11,328 nucleotides of DNA from NCBI GenBank assembly GCA_003488465.1, contig DNLN01000049.1, positions 1 to 11,328 of the forward strand, read 5' to 3'. The position numbers and the translations under genes are program-made. Positions 1 to 7,522 of the stretch are shown piece by piece. Numbering within the stretch: position 1 is the first letter of the stretch; each line of letters opens with the position of its first letter. Origin of the DNA: Sutterella sp. (GTDB taxonomy: Bacteria > Pseudomonadota > Gammaproteobacteria > Burkholderiales > Burkholderiaceae_F). Under the pieces are notes generated by a model. The model worked only from the letters and a program-made list of their open reading frames with translations, was not told where the DNA came from and did no database searches.

Positions 1-284
1 CGGTCAATGACCGTCGGTATTCCAAGATCTCTGAATTTCCCCTTTTCGGCTTTTGGGATGGTTACCCGCTTCACTGGCGAGGGCTTGTATCGCCCGGACC
101 GCACCGCGCTGGTGAGTTCACCCGGGTGTTGCCGGATGTAGTCCCGAAGTTCATCGGTCCTCATTCCGTCAATTCCGGGAGCCCCCTTGTTGGCCTCAAC
201 TCTTTTGAGGGCTTCCAACAAGTTGTCTGGGCTCAGTATTCTCTCCAGCGTAATGTTCGAGAAGTCGAGTTGAACATGTGTCAT
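1..284 (-). CDS. ltrA: Group II intron reverse transcriptase/maturase, N-terminal part (partial)
   Basis: Intron-encoded protein that assists splicing and copies the intron RNA into DNA at new sites. Only 94 codons are present; the rest is beyond the left edge. The translation opens MTHVQLDFSNITLERILSPD. Residues 31-41 read ANKGAPGIDGM, the N-terminal RT-0 type motif of group II intron RTs. Residues 76-94 (IPKAEKGKFRDLGIPTVID) are the following RT-1 block. The start at 284 is fixed by an in-frame TAG at 297-299 and a purine-rich AAGGAAG ribosome site just upstream. The sequence resembles IIC proteins, which normally lack an endonuclease domain, but that part cannot be seen here. The gene symbol is the generic family name. 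Whether the element is intact is unknown. Confidence 0.9.
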   Translation of the reverse strand, partial: MTHVQLDFSNITLERILSPDNLLEALKRVEANKGAPGIDGMRTDELRDYIRQHPGELTSAVRSGRYKPSPVKRVTIPKAEKGKFRDLGIPTVID

Positions 285-786
285 CTTCTTCCTTTGCTAT
301 GACCGTCTTTGTGCCCTCTTGGAGTTCTTTCCCCATTCCGTGGGTATCCGGCTCCAAGCAGGATCATGTTTTCTGCACCCTGAGACTTTGTAACTCTGGG
401 ATAACACTCCATTAAATTCAGGCCTTCGCCAGCTACTGTACTGGCTACTATGCCCTCTGCTGACTTCTCACGGCAAGCTTTACTCCGAGCGGACTTTTGT
501 CACGCTCGTCCGTGAGATCTCCCTCGGGTAAGAACGCGTTCTTTCCCGCCATGCATCCGCCGCATTTACACCTTCGGTTCCGTGTAGCTTTGGGCTTCAT
601 CTTGTGTTGCAGACTTACCCACTTCTGAATGCCTGATGCGATTCCTATTCGTCGGATCAGCGGTTTGCCTCCGGCTTCCTTCAGATTCCACCTCGCGATG
701 GACACCCTTGCCATTGGCTATGTGCTTGGTGCTACCTCCTGCACTCGGGACTTTCACCCATTAGAACGCGCCCATGCCGGGCGCAC
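1..786 (-). mobile_element. Group II intron, IIC (bacterial class C) type, 5' part
   Basis: Self-splicing retroelement RNA cut by the left window edge. Its 5' end is placed at 786, where the minus strand reads GTGCGCCCGGCATGGGCGC: the GTGCG splice-site consensus, whose GCGCCC/GGGCGC arms (768-773 and 779-784) form the first hairpin. Downstream come segments that I recognise from IIC introns such as the Oceanobacillus and Geobacillus ones: GGGTGAAAGTCCCGAG, then GGTGTCC, then GGAATCTGAAGGAAGC. A long stem (466-473 with 510-517, inner arms 485-490 with 503-508) may be domain II. Arms near 430-450 (GCCAG/CTGGC) may belong to domain III. The reverse-transcriptase frame then opens at 284 inside domain IV. 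Domains V and VI and the 3' splice site lie outside the window. The element is co-oriented with rplQ and sits 8 bases behind a terminator-like hairpin, the usual IIC target. Domain assignments are from memory of the family, without folding. Confidence 0.88.
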
Positions 787-794
787 AAGAGCAC

Positions 795-817
795 GAAGCC
801 GGCAAAACGCCGGCTTC
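795..817 (-). terminator. Hairpin at the rplQ 3' end, intron target side
   Basis: A perfect 9-bp stem (GAAGCCGGC / GCCGGCTTC) with a 5-base loop. On the minus strand it is followed by GTGCTCTT and then directly by the intron 5' end. The tail is only partly U-rich, perhaps because the intron displaced the original downstream bases. IIC introns recognise exactly this arrangement, a stem-loop followed by a short IBS1 sequence. It is likely the terminator, or a second terminator, of the alpha operon. Confidence 0.7.
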
Positions 818-820
818 AGA

Positions 821-864
821 AAGAGGAAACGGCAGAAGCGATCACCCGCCCTGCCGTTCCTTTT
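821..864 (-). terminator. First hairpin after rplQ, likely operon terminator
   Basis: The arms GGAACGGCAG and CTGCCGTTTCC (825-835 and 851-860) pair with a single bulged base around a 15-base loop. Flanking A-rich and U-rich bases extend the stem (821-824 with 861-864). On the minus strand the right arm is followed by TCTTTC, a modest U-rich tail. It lies 23 bases after the rplQ stop, so with the next hairpin it makes a tandem terminator. Confidence 0.65.
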
Positions 865-887
865 ATGCTTGAAGAGAAGTGAAGGAC

Positions 888-1298
888 TTATTCAGCCTTG
901 GCTTCTTCCGTCTTCTGCTCAGCCACTTCCTCGACCTCAGCAGCCTTCTCGGTGAGCTCCATGTAAGCCATGGGAGCGTTGTCGCCAACGCGGAAGCCCA
1001 TCTTCAGGATGCGGGTGTAGCCGCCGTTGCGATTGGCAAAGCGCGGGCCGAGCACGTCGAAAAGCTTGACGACCATCTCACGGTCACGCAGACGGTTGAA
1101 AGCGATGCGGCGATTGGCAACAGAGGGGTTCTTGGCAAGCGTGATGAGCGGCTCGACAACGCGGCGCAGCTCCTTGGCCTTCGGCAGCGTGGTCTTGATG
1201 GCTTCGTGACGAAGCAGAGCGTTGGAGAGGTTGCGCAGCAGAGCGAGGCGATGGGCGCTCGTACGATTGAGCTTGCGAAGTCCGGAACGATGACGCAT
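888..1298 (-). CDS. rplQ: 50S ribosomal protein L17
   Basis: Large-subunit protein L17, found near the peptide exit tunnel. The 136-residue product begins [17 protein letters not shown], the nearly invariant L17 N-terminus. The conserved core runs to about residue 115 ([20 protein letters not shown] at 91-110), followed by an acidic alanine/glutamate tail. The start at 1298 is preferred over an in-frame ATG at 1355: the extra 19 residues match nothing in the family and translate a hairpin, and AGGAAA sits just before 1298. It is the last gene of the alpha operon, but a terminator-like hairpin and two more stems separate it from rpoA. Its expression may therefore depend on read-through or on a promoter I could not find. 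Confidence 0.97.
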   Translation of the reverse strand: MRHRSGLRKLNRTSAHRLALLRNLSNALLRHEAIKTTLPKAKELRRVVEPLITLAKNPSVANRRIAFNRLRDREMVVKLFDVLGPRFANRNGGYTRILKMGFRVGDNAPMAYMELTEKAAEVEEVAEQKTEEAKAE

Positions 1299-1325
1299 TT
1301 TTAATTTCCTTGTATGTAAGTCTTT

Positions 1326-1349
1326 GACCTGACGGATCATCCGTCGGTC
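1326..1349 (-). other. Hairpin upstream of rplQ
   Basis: Arms GACCGACGG and CCGTCAGGTC pair over 9 bp with one bulged A and a 5-base loop. It is the third of three consecutive stems between rpoA and rplQ, ending 27 bases before the rplQ start. It could be a leader structure affecting rplQ translation; no function is established. Confidence 0.6.
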
Positions 1350-1364
1350 GCCCAACTCTTCTAT

Positions 1365-1384
1365 CCGGTCGCATCAGCGACCGG
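1365..1384 (-). other. Hairpin in the rpoA-rplQ gap
   Basis: A perfect 8-bp GC-rich stem, CCGGTCGC / GCGACCGG, closes a 4-base loop (TGAT on the minus strand). It lies between the terminator-like hairpin and the rplQ-proximal hairpin. There is no U-run after it, so it is not itself an intrinsic terminator. A protein-binding or mRNA-stabilising role is possible. Confidence 0.65.
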
Positions 1385-1399
1385 CGGGCGGGTCTAACG

Positions 1400-1443
1400 A
1401 AAAAAGAGTTCCGAAGTGTACACGAAGTGCGGACACTTCGGAA
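1400..1443 (-). terminator. Intrinsic terminator-like hairpin between rpoA and rplQ
   Basis: A perfect 11-bp inverted repeat (TTCCGAAGTGT at 1409-1419, ACACTTCGGAA at 1433-1443) with a 13-base loop. On the minus strand it is followed by CTC and six U residues (1405-1400). It sits 38 bases past the rpoA stop, in the direction of rpoA transcription. It has all the parts of a Rho-independent terminator, yet rplQ follows, so it probably terminates only a fraction of transcripts or marks the 3' end of a processed rpoA mRNA. Confidence 0.75.
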
Positions 1444-1481
1444 GGCTCGTTTTGGTCTTTTTGCCTGTCCCCCGAGACCGG

Positions 1482-2480
1482 TTAGCGGTCGAGGTTGGCG
1501 GGCGGCCAGTTCTCGAGGCGCATGCCGAGCGTAAGCCCGTGCGCGGCCAGAACTTCCTTGATCTCGTTGAGCGACTTGCGGCCCAGATTCGGGGTCTTGA
1601 GCAGCTCGTTCTCGGTGCGCTGGATGAGGTCGCCGATGTAGTAGATGTTCTCGGCCTTCAGGCAGTTCGCAGAGCGGACCGTGAGTTCGAGATCGTCCAC
1701 CGGACGCATCAGGATCGGATCCAGAGGCGGCGGCGTGGGCTCCTCGTGAGCCTTCTCCTCGGCCTCGTCCACGGTGTGGATCGTGCCGAAGATGCTGAGC
1801 TGATCCTGCAGAATGTGCACGGCGCTCTTCAGGGCTTCCTCGGGGGTGATGACGCCGTTCGTCTCGATGGTCATCACGAGCTTGTCGAGATCGGTGCGCT
1901 GGCCGACGCGGGCGGCGGACACGGAGTACGCAACACGGCGCACGGGCGAGAAGGACGCATCCATGATGATGCGGCCAATCGTCTGCTTGCTGTAGTCGTC
2001 GTGGAACGCGCGCACGTCGCCGGGCTGATAGCCGCGGCCGGACTCAACACGCACCTGCATGTCGAGCTTGCCGCCGGAGAGGTTGGCAATGACGTGCTCG
2101 GGATTGAGCACCGTCACATCGTGCGGCAGTTCGAAGTCGCCGGCGGTCACGGGACCGGTGCCGGACTTCTGCAGACGCAGCATGACGTCGTCACGGCCGC
2201 CTTCAAGGCGGAACACAACGCCCTTGAGGTTAAGCAGGATGTCAACGACGTCTTCGATAACGCCGTCGATCTGGGAGTACTCATGCACGACGCCGACGAT
2301 CTGGGCCTCGGTCGGAGCGTAGCCGATCATGGAGGCGAGCAGGATGCGGCGCAGCGCATTGCCCAGCGTGTGGCCGTAGCCGCGCTCGAACGGTTCGAGC
2401 GTAATCACGGCAAGGTTGGGATTCTGGTCGTCGACGACGGCGGAGACCGAGGTCGGCTTCAGGAGCGTGGTGTTGGACAT
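1482..2480 (-). CDS. rpoA: DNA-directed RNA polymerase subunit alpha
   Basis: The alpha subunit dimerises to nucleate assembly of RNA polymerase, and its C-terminal domain contacts UP elements and activators. The 332-residue product has the N-terminal dimerisation domain with [20 protein letters not shown] at 31-50. An acidic, proline-rich linker (about 236-258) precedes the C-terminal domain. In that domain R269 of [11 protein letters not shown] corresponds to the DNA-contacting R265 of E. coli, and [10 protein letters not shown] at 298-307 is the helix-hairpin-helix region. The C-terminus [11 protein letters not shown] is typical of Burkholderiales. The ATG at 2480 follows AAGGAAA at good spacing. 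Unusually for an alpha operon, it is flanked on both sides by gaps of over 180 bases filled with stable stems. This could let rpoA mRNA be processed or tuned apart from its ribosomal neighbours. Confidence 0.98.
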   Translation of the reverse strand: MSNTTLLKPTSVSAVVDDQNPNLAVITLEPFERGYGHTLGNALRRILLASMIGYAPTEAQIVGVVHEYSQIDGVIEDVVDILLNLKGVVFRLEGGRDDVMLRLQKSGTGPVTAGDFELPHDVTVLNPEHVIANLSGGKLDMQVRVESGRGYQPGDVRAFHDDYSKQTIGRIIMDASFSPVRRVAYSVSAARVGQRTDLDKLVMTIETNGVITPEEALKSAVHILQDQLSIFGTIHTVDEAEEKAHEEPTPPPLDPILMRPVDDLELTVRSANCLKAENIYYIGDLIQRTENELLKTPNLGRKSLNEIKEVLAAHGLTLGMRLENWPPANLDR

Positions 2481-2568
2481 GGATGAATTTCCTTTTCAAT
2501 ACCCTCGGCTCGTTACACCGATAAGGCTGAGTCACTGGAAAATTTTTCGGGGTTCTTAAGACATGGAT

Positions 2569-2596
2569 GCGTCCGACACCCCGAAGGGTCGGACGC
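2569..2596 (-). promoter_or_regulatory. UUCG-capped hairpin upstream of rpoA
   Basis: On the minus strand an 8-bp stem GCGTCCGA / TCGGACGC continues through CCC/GGG to a C(UUCG)G tetraloop, with only a two-base TG bulge. UUCG-capped stems are exceptionally stable in RNA. It begins 69 bases after the rpsD stop and ends 88 bases before the rpoA start. No U-run follows, so it is more likely an RNA-processing, stabilising or protein-binding element than a terminator. Confidence 0.7.
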
Positions 2597-2615
2597 CCGA
2601 TGTTTTTGCTGGCTT

Positions 2616-2651
2616 CTGGCTGCCCCCGTGCACTACCGCGGCCGCAGCCAG
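2616..2651 (-). other. Hairpin just after rpsD
   Basis: Arms CTGGCTGC and GCAGCCAG pair perfectly over 8 bp around a 20-base GC-rich loop, starting 14 bases after the rpsD stop codon. The minus-strand sequence after it (AAGCCAGCAAAAAC) is A-rich and not U-rich, so it is not an intrinsic terminator. It may protect the rpsD mRNA end. Confidence 0.55.
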
Positions 2652-2665
2652 ATCCATCAACCAGA

Positions 2666-3292
2666 TTAACGCGAGTAAAGTTCGACGACCAGAGCTTCGT
2701 TGATGTCCGGAGCGATCTCATCGCGTGCAGGAACGTTCTTGAAGGTACCTTCGAACTTCTTGGCATCGACGGAGACCCAGGACGGGAATCCGCTCTGGCC
2801 GGCGAGCTCGAGGGCTTCAATGATGCGGGCCTGCTTGCGGGCGCCTTCGCGCACGCTGATCACATCACCGGCCTTCACAGTGTAGGACGGGATGTTGCAC
2901 TTCTTACCGTTGACGAGAATGGCGCAGTGGCTCACGAGCTGGCGCGCTTCAGCGCGGGTGCTCCCGAAGCCCATGCGATAAACAACATTGTCAAGACGCG
3001 ATTCGAGCAGAGCGAGAAGGATCTCGCCGGTGTTGCCCGTACGGCGGTTGGCTTCCGCATAAATGCGGCGGAACTGGCGCTCAAGAACGCCATAGGTACG
3101 CTTGACCTTCTGCTTTTCGCGCAGCTGCGTACCGTAGTCCGACAGACGCGCACCGCTCGTGCGGCCATGCTGGCCGGGCTTGACTTCAGAGAGCTTGCTC
3201 TTGGAGTCAAAGGAACGACGGGCGCTCTTCAGATTGAGGTCGGAACCCTCGCGGCGCGAGAGCTTCAACTTGGGACCGAGATATCGTGCCAT
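2666..3292 (-). CDS. rpsD: 30S ribosomal protein S4
   Basis: Primary 16S rRNA-binding protein that starts 30S assembly near the 5' domain. In many bacteria it is also the translational repressor of its own operon. The 208-residue product begins [16 protein letters not shown] and is of the cysteine-free (non-zinc) N-terminal type. The S4 RNA-binding domain carries the signature [20 protein letters not shown] at 96-115. The ATG at 3292 is preceded by AGAGGT about 10 bases upstream. It lies 99 bases after rpsK, more than most gaps in the cluster, and that gap folds into a possible three-way junction that could be an S4 target. Confidence 0.98.
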   Translation of the reverse strand: MARYLGPKLKLSRREGSDLNLKSARRSFDSKSKLSEVKPGQHGRTSGARLSDYGTQLREKQKVKRTYGVLERQFRRIYAEANRRTGNTGEILLALLESRLDNVVYRMGFGSTRAEARQLVSHCAILVNGKKCNIPSYTVKAGDVISVREGARKQARIIEALELAGQSGFPSWVSVDAKKFEGTFKNVPARDEIAPDINEALVVELYSR

Positions 3293-3310
3293 TTTTTCTG
3301 TTACCTCTTA

Positions 3311-3376
3311 TATCCTGCGGGGCCTTGCCCGCATTCAGTTCGCGTTCCGCGATATGACAGACGCGAACGCAGGATA
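3311..3376 (-). promoter_or_regulatory. Possible three-way-junction RNA in the rpsK-rpsD gap
   Basis: Three nested or adjacent inverted repeats fill this gap. The outer helix is TATCCTGC (3311-3318) with GCAGGATA (3369-3376), 8 perfect bp. Inside it lie GTTCGCGT (3338-3345) with ACGCGAAC (3361-3368), 8 perfect bp directly abutting the outer helix, and a small GGGC/GCCC hairpin (3320-3330). The RNA would end 18 bases before the rpsD ATG and includes no start signal. This multi-helix layout is what ribosomal-protein autoregulatory leaders look like, so S4 is an obvious candidate ligand. That is inference. Confidence 0.62.
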
Positions 3377-3391
3377 CTGTTCAAATTCAAA

Positions 3392-3790
3392 TTAAACGCG
3401 ACGACGCTTGCTGGGGCGCACGCCATTGTGCGGAACCGGCGTGACGTCCTGGATGCTCGTGACACGGATGCCGAGAGCGTTCAGAGCGCGCACGGAAGAT
3501 TCGCGGCCGGGGCCGGGCCCCATGATGCGAACTTCAATGTTCTTCAAACCGAATTCCTGGGCGGCCTTGCCAGCCTGTTCGGCAGCAACCTGAGCTGCGA
3601 ACGGGGTGGACTTGCGGGAGCCCTTGAAACCCTGGGCGCCGGCCGAGGACTGGGAAACGGCGTTGCCCTGGCGGTCGGTAATGGTGATGATCGTGTTGTT
3701 GAAGGAAGCATGCACGTGGGCGATGCCTTCGGTCACAACCTTCTTCACCTTCTTGCGGGCGCGAGCGGCCTGCTGAGACTTGGGAGCCAT
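3392..3790 (-). CDS. rpsK: 30S ribosomal protein S11
   Basis: Small-subunit platform protein near the mRNA exit and E site, binding 16S rRNA with S6, S18 and S21. The 132-residue product has the conserved [21 protein letters not shown] at 22-42, given here by its ends G22 and G42. [15 protein letters not shown] follows at 57-71 and [16 protein letters not shown] at 89-104, then the basic tail VRPSKRRRV. The ATG at 3790 follows AAGGAT at normal spacing, 19 bases after rpsM. Nothing in length or motifs is unusual. Confidence 0.98.
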   Translation of the reverse strand: MAPKSQQAARARKKVKKVVTEGIAHVHASFNNTIITITDRQGNAVSQSSAGAQGFKGSRKSTPFAAQVAAEQAGKAAQEFGLKNIEVRIMGPGPGRESSVRALNALGIRVTSIQDVTPVPHNGVRPSKRRRV

Positions 3791-3809
3791 TGTTTATCCT
3801 TGTATTGAA

Positions 3810-4175
3810 TTACTTCTTGAGCGTCACACCAACCTTGCGCGGGCCCTTGCGGGTGCGGGCGTTGGTGCGAGTACGCTGGCCGCGGACAGGAAGGCCGCGA
3901 CGATGACGCATACCACGATAGGTGCCAAGGTCGATCAGACGCTTGATGGAAAGCTGGACTTCGCGGCGCAGATCACCTTCGACGGTGTACTTGCCGACGG
4001 CGTCGCGGAGCTTTTCGAGCTCGGCGTCGTCCAGATCCTTGACCTTCTTGGTTTCAACGATGCCGCAAGCGGAGAGGATCTCCTTGGCGCGGGAACGGCC
4101 GATGCCATAGATGGCAGTGAGACCGATCACGACATGCTGCTGCGGCGGAATATTAATACCGGCAATACGAGCCAT
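3810..4175 (-). CDS. rpsM: 30S ribosomal protein S13
   Basis: Small-subunit head protein that forms intersubunit bridges with L5 and contacts the P-site tRNA through its tail. The 121-residue product starts [20 protein letters not shown]. Helix-hairpin-helix residues [12 protein letters not shown] lie at 23-34, and the signature [20 protein letters not shown] is at 88-107, with a lysine-rich C-terminus. It follows rpmJ by 14 bases, and its GAGG ribosome site lies just after the rpmJ stop. In enterobacteria the S4 repression site of the alpha operon lies in the rpsM leader. Here there is no room for it because rpmJ is immediately upstream. Confidence 0.98.
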   Translation of the reverse strand: MARIAGINIPPQQHVVIGLTAIYGIGRSRAKEILSACGIVETKKVKDLDDAELEKLRDAVGKYTVEGDLRREVQLSIKRLIDLGTYRGMRHRRGLPVRGQRTRTNARTRKGPRKVGVTLKK

Positions 4176-4189
4176 TGTTTGTTACCTCA

Positions 4190-4303
4190 TTAGCCTTGAC
4201 GCTGTTTGTGACGCGGGTCTTCGCAGATCACGCGCACAATGCCTTTACGCTTGATGATCTTGCACTTGTTGCACATTTTTTTGACCGAAGCGTTAACCTT
4301 CAT
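4190..4303 (-). CDS. rpmJ: 50S ribosomal protein L36 (zinc-binding type)
   Basis: A 37-residue protein beginning [20 protein letters not shown] and ending DPRHKQRQG, the family's usual length. It carries the complete zinc ribbon C11, C14, C27 and H33, the zinc-containing (C+) form. The start at 4303 is chosen over an in-frame ATG two codons earlier (4309). GGAG lies six bases before 4303 but directly abuts the earlier ATG, and MKV is the normal L36 start. It is the first gene of the alpha operon here, directly behind a good promoter, with no infA between it and secY. Too short to be found by length-based gene calls. Confidence 0.96.
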   Translation of the reverse strand: MKVNASVKKMCNKCKIIKRKGIVRVICEDPRHKQRQG

Positions 4304-4377
4304 TCTCATCTCCAGCCCACCGAGGCGGTCAAGCCTTCAGCAGGCATATGTGTGCCAATCACAACGGAAAGGGCGCG

Positions 4378-4406
4378 ATTGTACGAAACTTTCCGTAAAA
4401 CATCAA
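4378..4406 (-). promoter_or_regulatory. Sigma70-type promoter for the alpha operon
   Basis: On the minus strand, -35 TTGATG (4406-4401; 4 of 6 to consensus) and -10 TACAAT (4383-4378; 5 of 6) are separated by exactly 17 bases. The predicted start is near 4371, giving a leader of about 67 bases before rpmJ. The surrounding DNA is noticeably A/T-richer than the genes. This would make rpmJ-rpsM-rpsK-rpsD-rpoA-rplQ independently transcribable from the spc operon. Confidence 0.75.
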
Positions 4407-4457
4407 GCCCTCCGGACAAAATTCACGAACCCAAGGCTAGTAGTGATTGCCTTTAGG

Positions 4458-4484
4458 CTCTTTCATCCGGCTTGACCGAAAGAG
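4458..4484 (-). other. Hairpin in the secY-rpmJ gap
   Basis: Arms CTCTTTC (4478-4484 on the minus strand) and GAAAGAG (4458-4464) form a perfect 7-bp stem around a 13-base loop, which contains a further possible CGG/CCG pairing. It lies between the secY-proximal hairpin and the alpha promoter. No U-run follows it in the minus direction. It may contribute to ending spc transcription, but this is weak. Confidence 0.45.
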
Positions 4485-4533
4485 TGCGTCGAGAGGTTGC
4501 CCCCGCTTCGCTCCCTTTCGTTTCAGTCGTGAA

Positions 4534-4559
4534 TGCCGGCGCTCTGGTAAACGCCGGCA
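4534..4559 (-). terminator. GC-rich hairpin after secY
   Basis: A perfect 8-bp stem TGCCGGCG / CGCCGGCA with a 10-base loop, starting 26 bases after the secY stop. It is the natural 3' boundary of the spc operon, but the bases after it (TTCACGACTG) are not a U-run, so it is at best a weak or Rho-assisted terminator or a 3'-end stabiliser. Confidence 0.5.
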
Positions 4560-4585
4560 GGCACAGTTTTGTTAAAGCATCGAAC

Positions 4586-5914
<1,329 letters not shown>

Positions 5915-5944
5915 GACACTGTCCTAAAGCGTTAAATGTTTTTC

Positions 5945-6382
5945 TTAAGCTTCAACAACGGAGCCGCCGGCAGCCTCGATGGCAGCCTTGGCACCCTTGG
6001 TGACGCCGAGACCGCGCACGGTCACCTTGCGGGTGATTTCACCGGAAAGGATCACGCGAGCGTCCTGAGCCAGGGTGGAAACGACGTTGGCCTGCTTGAG
6101 AGCAGCCAGATCGATCTCCTCGACGGGCATCGCATTAATCTCGGACAGACGGACGACTTCGACAAACTTTCTCGTCAGAGACGTGAAGCCGCGCTTGGGC
6201 AGACGGCGATGCAGAGGCATCTGGCCGCCTTCAAACCCGACCTTGTGGAAGCCGCCGGCGCGGGACTTCTGACCCTTGTGGCCACGGCCTGCAGTCTTGC
6301 CCCAGCCGGAGCCGACGCCGCGCCCGACGCGATGGGCGGAGCCCTTTTCGCCCTCTGCGGGCTTAATCGTATTCAAACGCAT
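5945..6382 (-). CDS. rplO: 50S ribosomal protein L15
   Basis: Late-assembly large-subunit protein that binds 23S rRNA. The 145-residue product starts [20 protein letters not shown]. Its glycine/arginine-rich extension (19-52, including [20 protein letters not shown] at 25-44) threads into r[18 protein letters not shown] follows at 52-66, and a compact C-terminal domain ends in GGSVVEA. AGAGGAAA lies upstream of the ATG. It sits 12 bases after rpmD and 30 before secY, the usual translational coupling of spc genes. Confidence 0.98.
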   Translation of the reverse strand: MRLNTIKPAEGEKGSAHRVGRGVGSGWGKTAGRGHKGQKSRAGGFHKVGFEGGQMPLHRRLPKRGFTSLTRKFVEVVRLSEINAMPVEEIDLAALKQANVVSTLAQDARVILSGEITRKVTVRGLGVTKGAKAAIEAAGGSVVEA

Positions 6383-6394
6383 CTGTATTTCCTC

Positions 6395-6580
6395 TTATTC
6401 GACGCGGAGCAGGAAAGCCACCTTGGTGATCATTCCACGCACTGCGGGCGTATCTTCGAGTTCACGCGTCTGGTGAAGCTTCTTCAGACCAAGACCGGCG
6501 AGCGTCGCGTGATGCTTGACGCCAGTGCCGATCGGGCTCTTCACGAGCGTGACCTTCACGGTCTTCTTGGTATCAGCCAT
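6395..6580 (-). CDS. rpmD: 50S ribosomal protein L30
   Basis: Small large-subunit protein of 61 residues, the typical bacterial length. Residues 8-30 ([20 protein letters not shown] onward) form the first strand and helix. [20 protein letters not shown] at 30-49 is the conserved L30 block, and [12 protein letters not shown] closes the fold. It is placed between rpsE (22 bases upstream) and rplO (12 bases downstream), as in other proteobacterial spc operons. The start is the only plausible [13 protein letters not shown] matches relatives. Confidence 0.97.
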   Translation of the reverse strand: MADTKKTVKVTLVKSPIGTGVKHHATLAGLGLKKLHQTRELEDTPAVRGMITKVAFLLRVE

Positions 6581-6602
6581 TTCTAGTTTCTCCAGTTAGA
6601 CC

Positions 6603-7121
6603 TTACGCCGTCAGATCTTCGACCGTCTTACCGCGCTTGGCAGCGATCTGCTCAGGCGAACGGAGGCGGGCAAGAGCGTCAAGCGTTGCACGGACCATGT
6701 TGTAGGGGTTGGTGGAGCCGTAAGCCTTGGCGAGCACGTTGCGGATGCCGACGGCATCCATCACGGCACGCATCGGGCCGCCGGCGATCACGCCGGTACC
6801 TTCAACGGCAGGCATCAGAATCACGCGGCTTGCGCCGTGATGACCCTCGACAGCGTGATGAATCGTGCCGTTGACAAGCGGAACACGCTTCATGCTCTTG
6901 CGAGCGCGCTCGAGGGACTTGGACACGGCTGCCGGCACTTCGCGGGACTTGCCCGTGCCCATGCCGATCTTGCCGTCGCCGTCACCGGCCACCGTCAAAG
7001 CGGCGAAAGCCAGGATGCGACCACCCTTAACAGTCTTGCTGACGCGGTTAACCGCGATCATCTTTTCACGAATGCCGTCGTCGATTTCTTCAACGGCGTT
7101 CTTCTTATCAACCTTAGCCAT
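6603..7121 (-). CDS. rpsE: 30S ribosomal protein S5
   Basis: Small-subunit protein at the mRNA entry site, important for decoding accuracy and the target region of spectinomycin-resistance changes. The 172-residue product has the double-stranded-RNA-binding-like N-domain (about 20-85). This includes the loop [12 protein letters not shown] at 23-34 and the signature [20 protein letters not shown] at 42-61. A C-terminal S5-fold domain contains [19 protein letters not shown] at 108-126. The spectinomycin-contact loop looks wild type, with no deletion of the V-S-K segment. It lies 17 bases after rplR. Confidence 0.98.
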   Translation of the reverse strand: MAKVDKKNAVEEIDDGIREKMIAVNRVSKTVKGGRILAFAALTVAGDGDGKIGMGTGKSREVPAAVSKSLERARKSMKRVPLVNGTIHHAVEGHHGASRVILMPAVEGTGVIAGGPMRAVMDAVGIRNVLAKAYGSTNPYNMVRATLDALARLRSPEQIAAKRGKTVEDLTA

Positions 7122-7138
7122 AAGCCTCGATTCCTTGC

Positions 7139-7507
7139 TTAGAACTTGAGGCCGGCTTCGCGCGCAGCTTCAGCAAGCGCGGCAACACGGCCGTGGTAAC
7201 GATAACCGGAGCGGTCGAAAGCGACCTGCTCGACGCCGGCAGCCTTGGCCTTTTCGGCGATGCGGGCTCCGACAATCTTGGCAGCGGCAATGTTGCCGCC
7301 GTTGGCGCCTTCAGCAGCCAGCTTGGCACGCACTTCAGCTTCGAGCGTGGAAGCGGAAGCAAGCACGCGATCTCCCTCAGCGGAGATGATCTGAGCGTAG
7401 ATGTGAAGGTTGGTGCGATTGACCACCAGACGAATCGCCTTCTGCAGCTTGATGCGGGCGCGGGCGGCACCGGCGCGGCGCAGACGGTTTTGCTTCTTAT
7501 TGATCAT
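7139..7507 (-). CDS. rplR: 50S ribosomal protein L18
   Basis: Central protuberance protein that binds 5S rRNA together with L5 and L25. The 122-residue product has a basic N-terminus ([20 protein letters not shown]) and the beta-sheet segment [16 protein letters not shown] at 26-41. The conserved [20 protein letters not shown] runs at 97-116 before AGLKF. Length is within a few residues of the family norm. It lies 15 bases after rplF. Confidence 0.98.
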   Translation of the reverse strand: MINKKQNRLRRAGAARARIKLQKAIRLVVNRTNLHIYAQIISAEGDRVLASASTLEAEVRAKLAAEGANGGNIAAAKIVGARIAEKAKAAGVEQVAFDRSGYRYHGRVAALAEAAREAGLKF

Positions 7508-7522
7508 TTTTACGTCCCCGCT

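Noticed and set aside
448..757. Short minus-strand frames (88 and 63 codons) upstream of the reverse transcriptase
   Set aside because: They lie wholly inside the structured group II intron RNA and overlap each other in different frames; the sequence is explained by conserved ribozyme segments.
1299..1355. A longer rplQ start at 1355
   Set aside because: The added residues are not part of L17 and would translate a hairpin. The ATG at 1298 has a ribosome site and the invariant MRHRSG.
1299..1400. A promoter for rplQ downstream of the internal terminator
   Set aside because: GATGAT with TACATA at 17 bases is the best pair I found, and its -35 is too weak to support a feature.
1416..2486. A 356-codon open frame on the plus strand
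   Set aside because: Antisense to rpoA; its composition mirrors the rpoA codons.
2481..2665. A separate promoter for rpoA
   Set aside because: Candidate boxes such as TTCCAG with TGTAAC at 17 bases match consensus poorly; nothing is good enough to call.
2567..3808. A 413-codon open frame on the plus strand
   Set aside because: Antisense to rpsD and rpsK and running through two structured gaps; the translation shows no recognisable domain.
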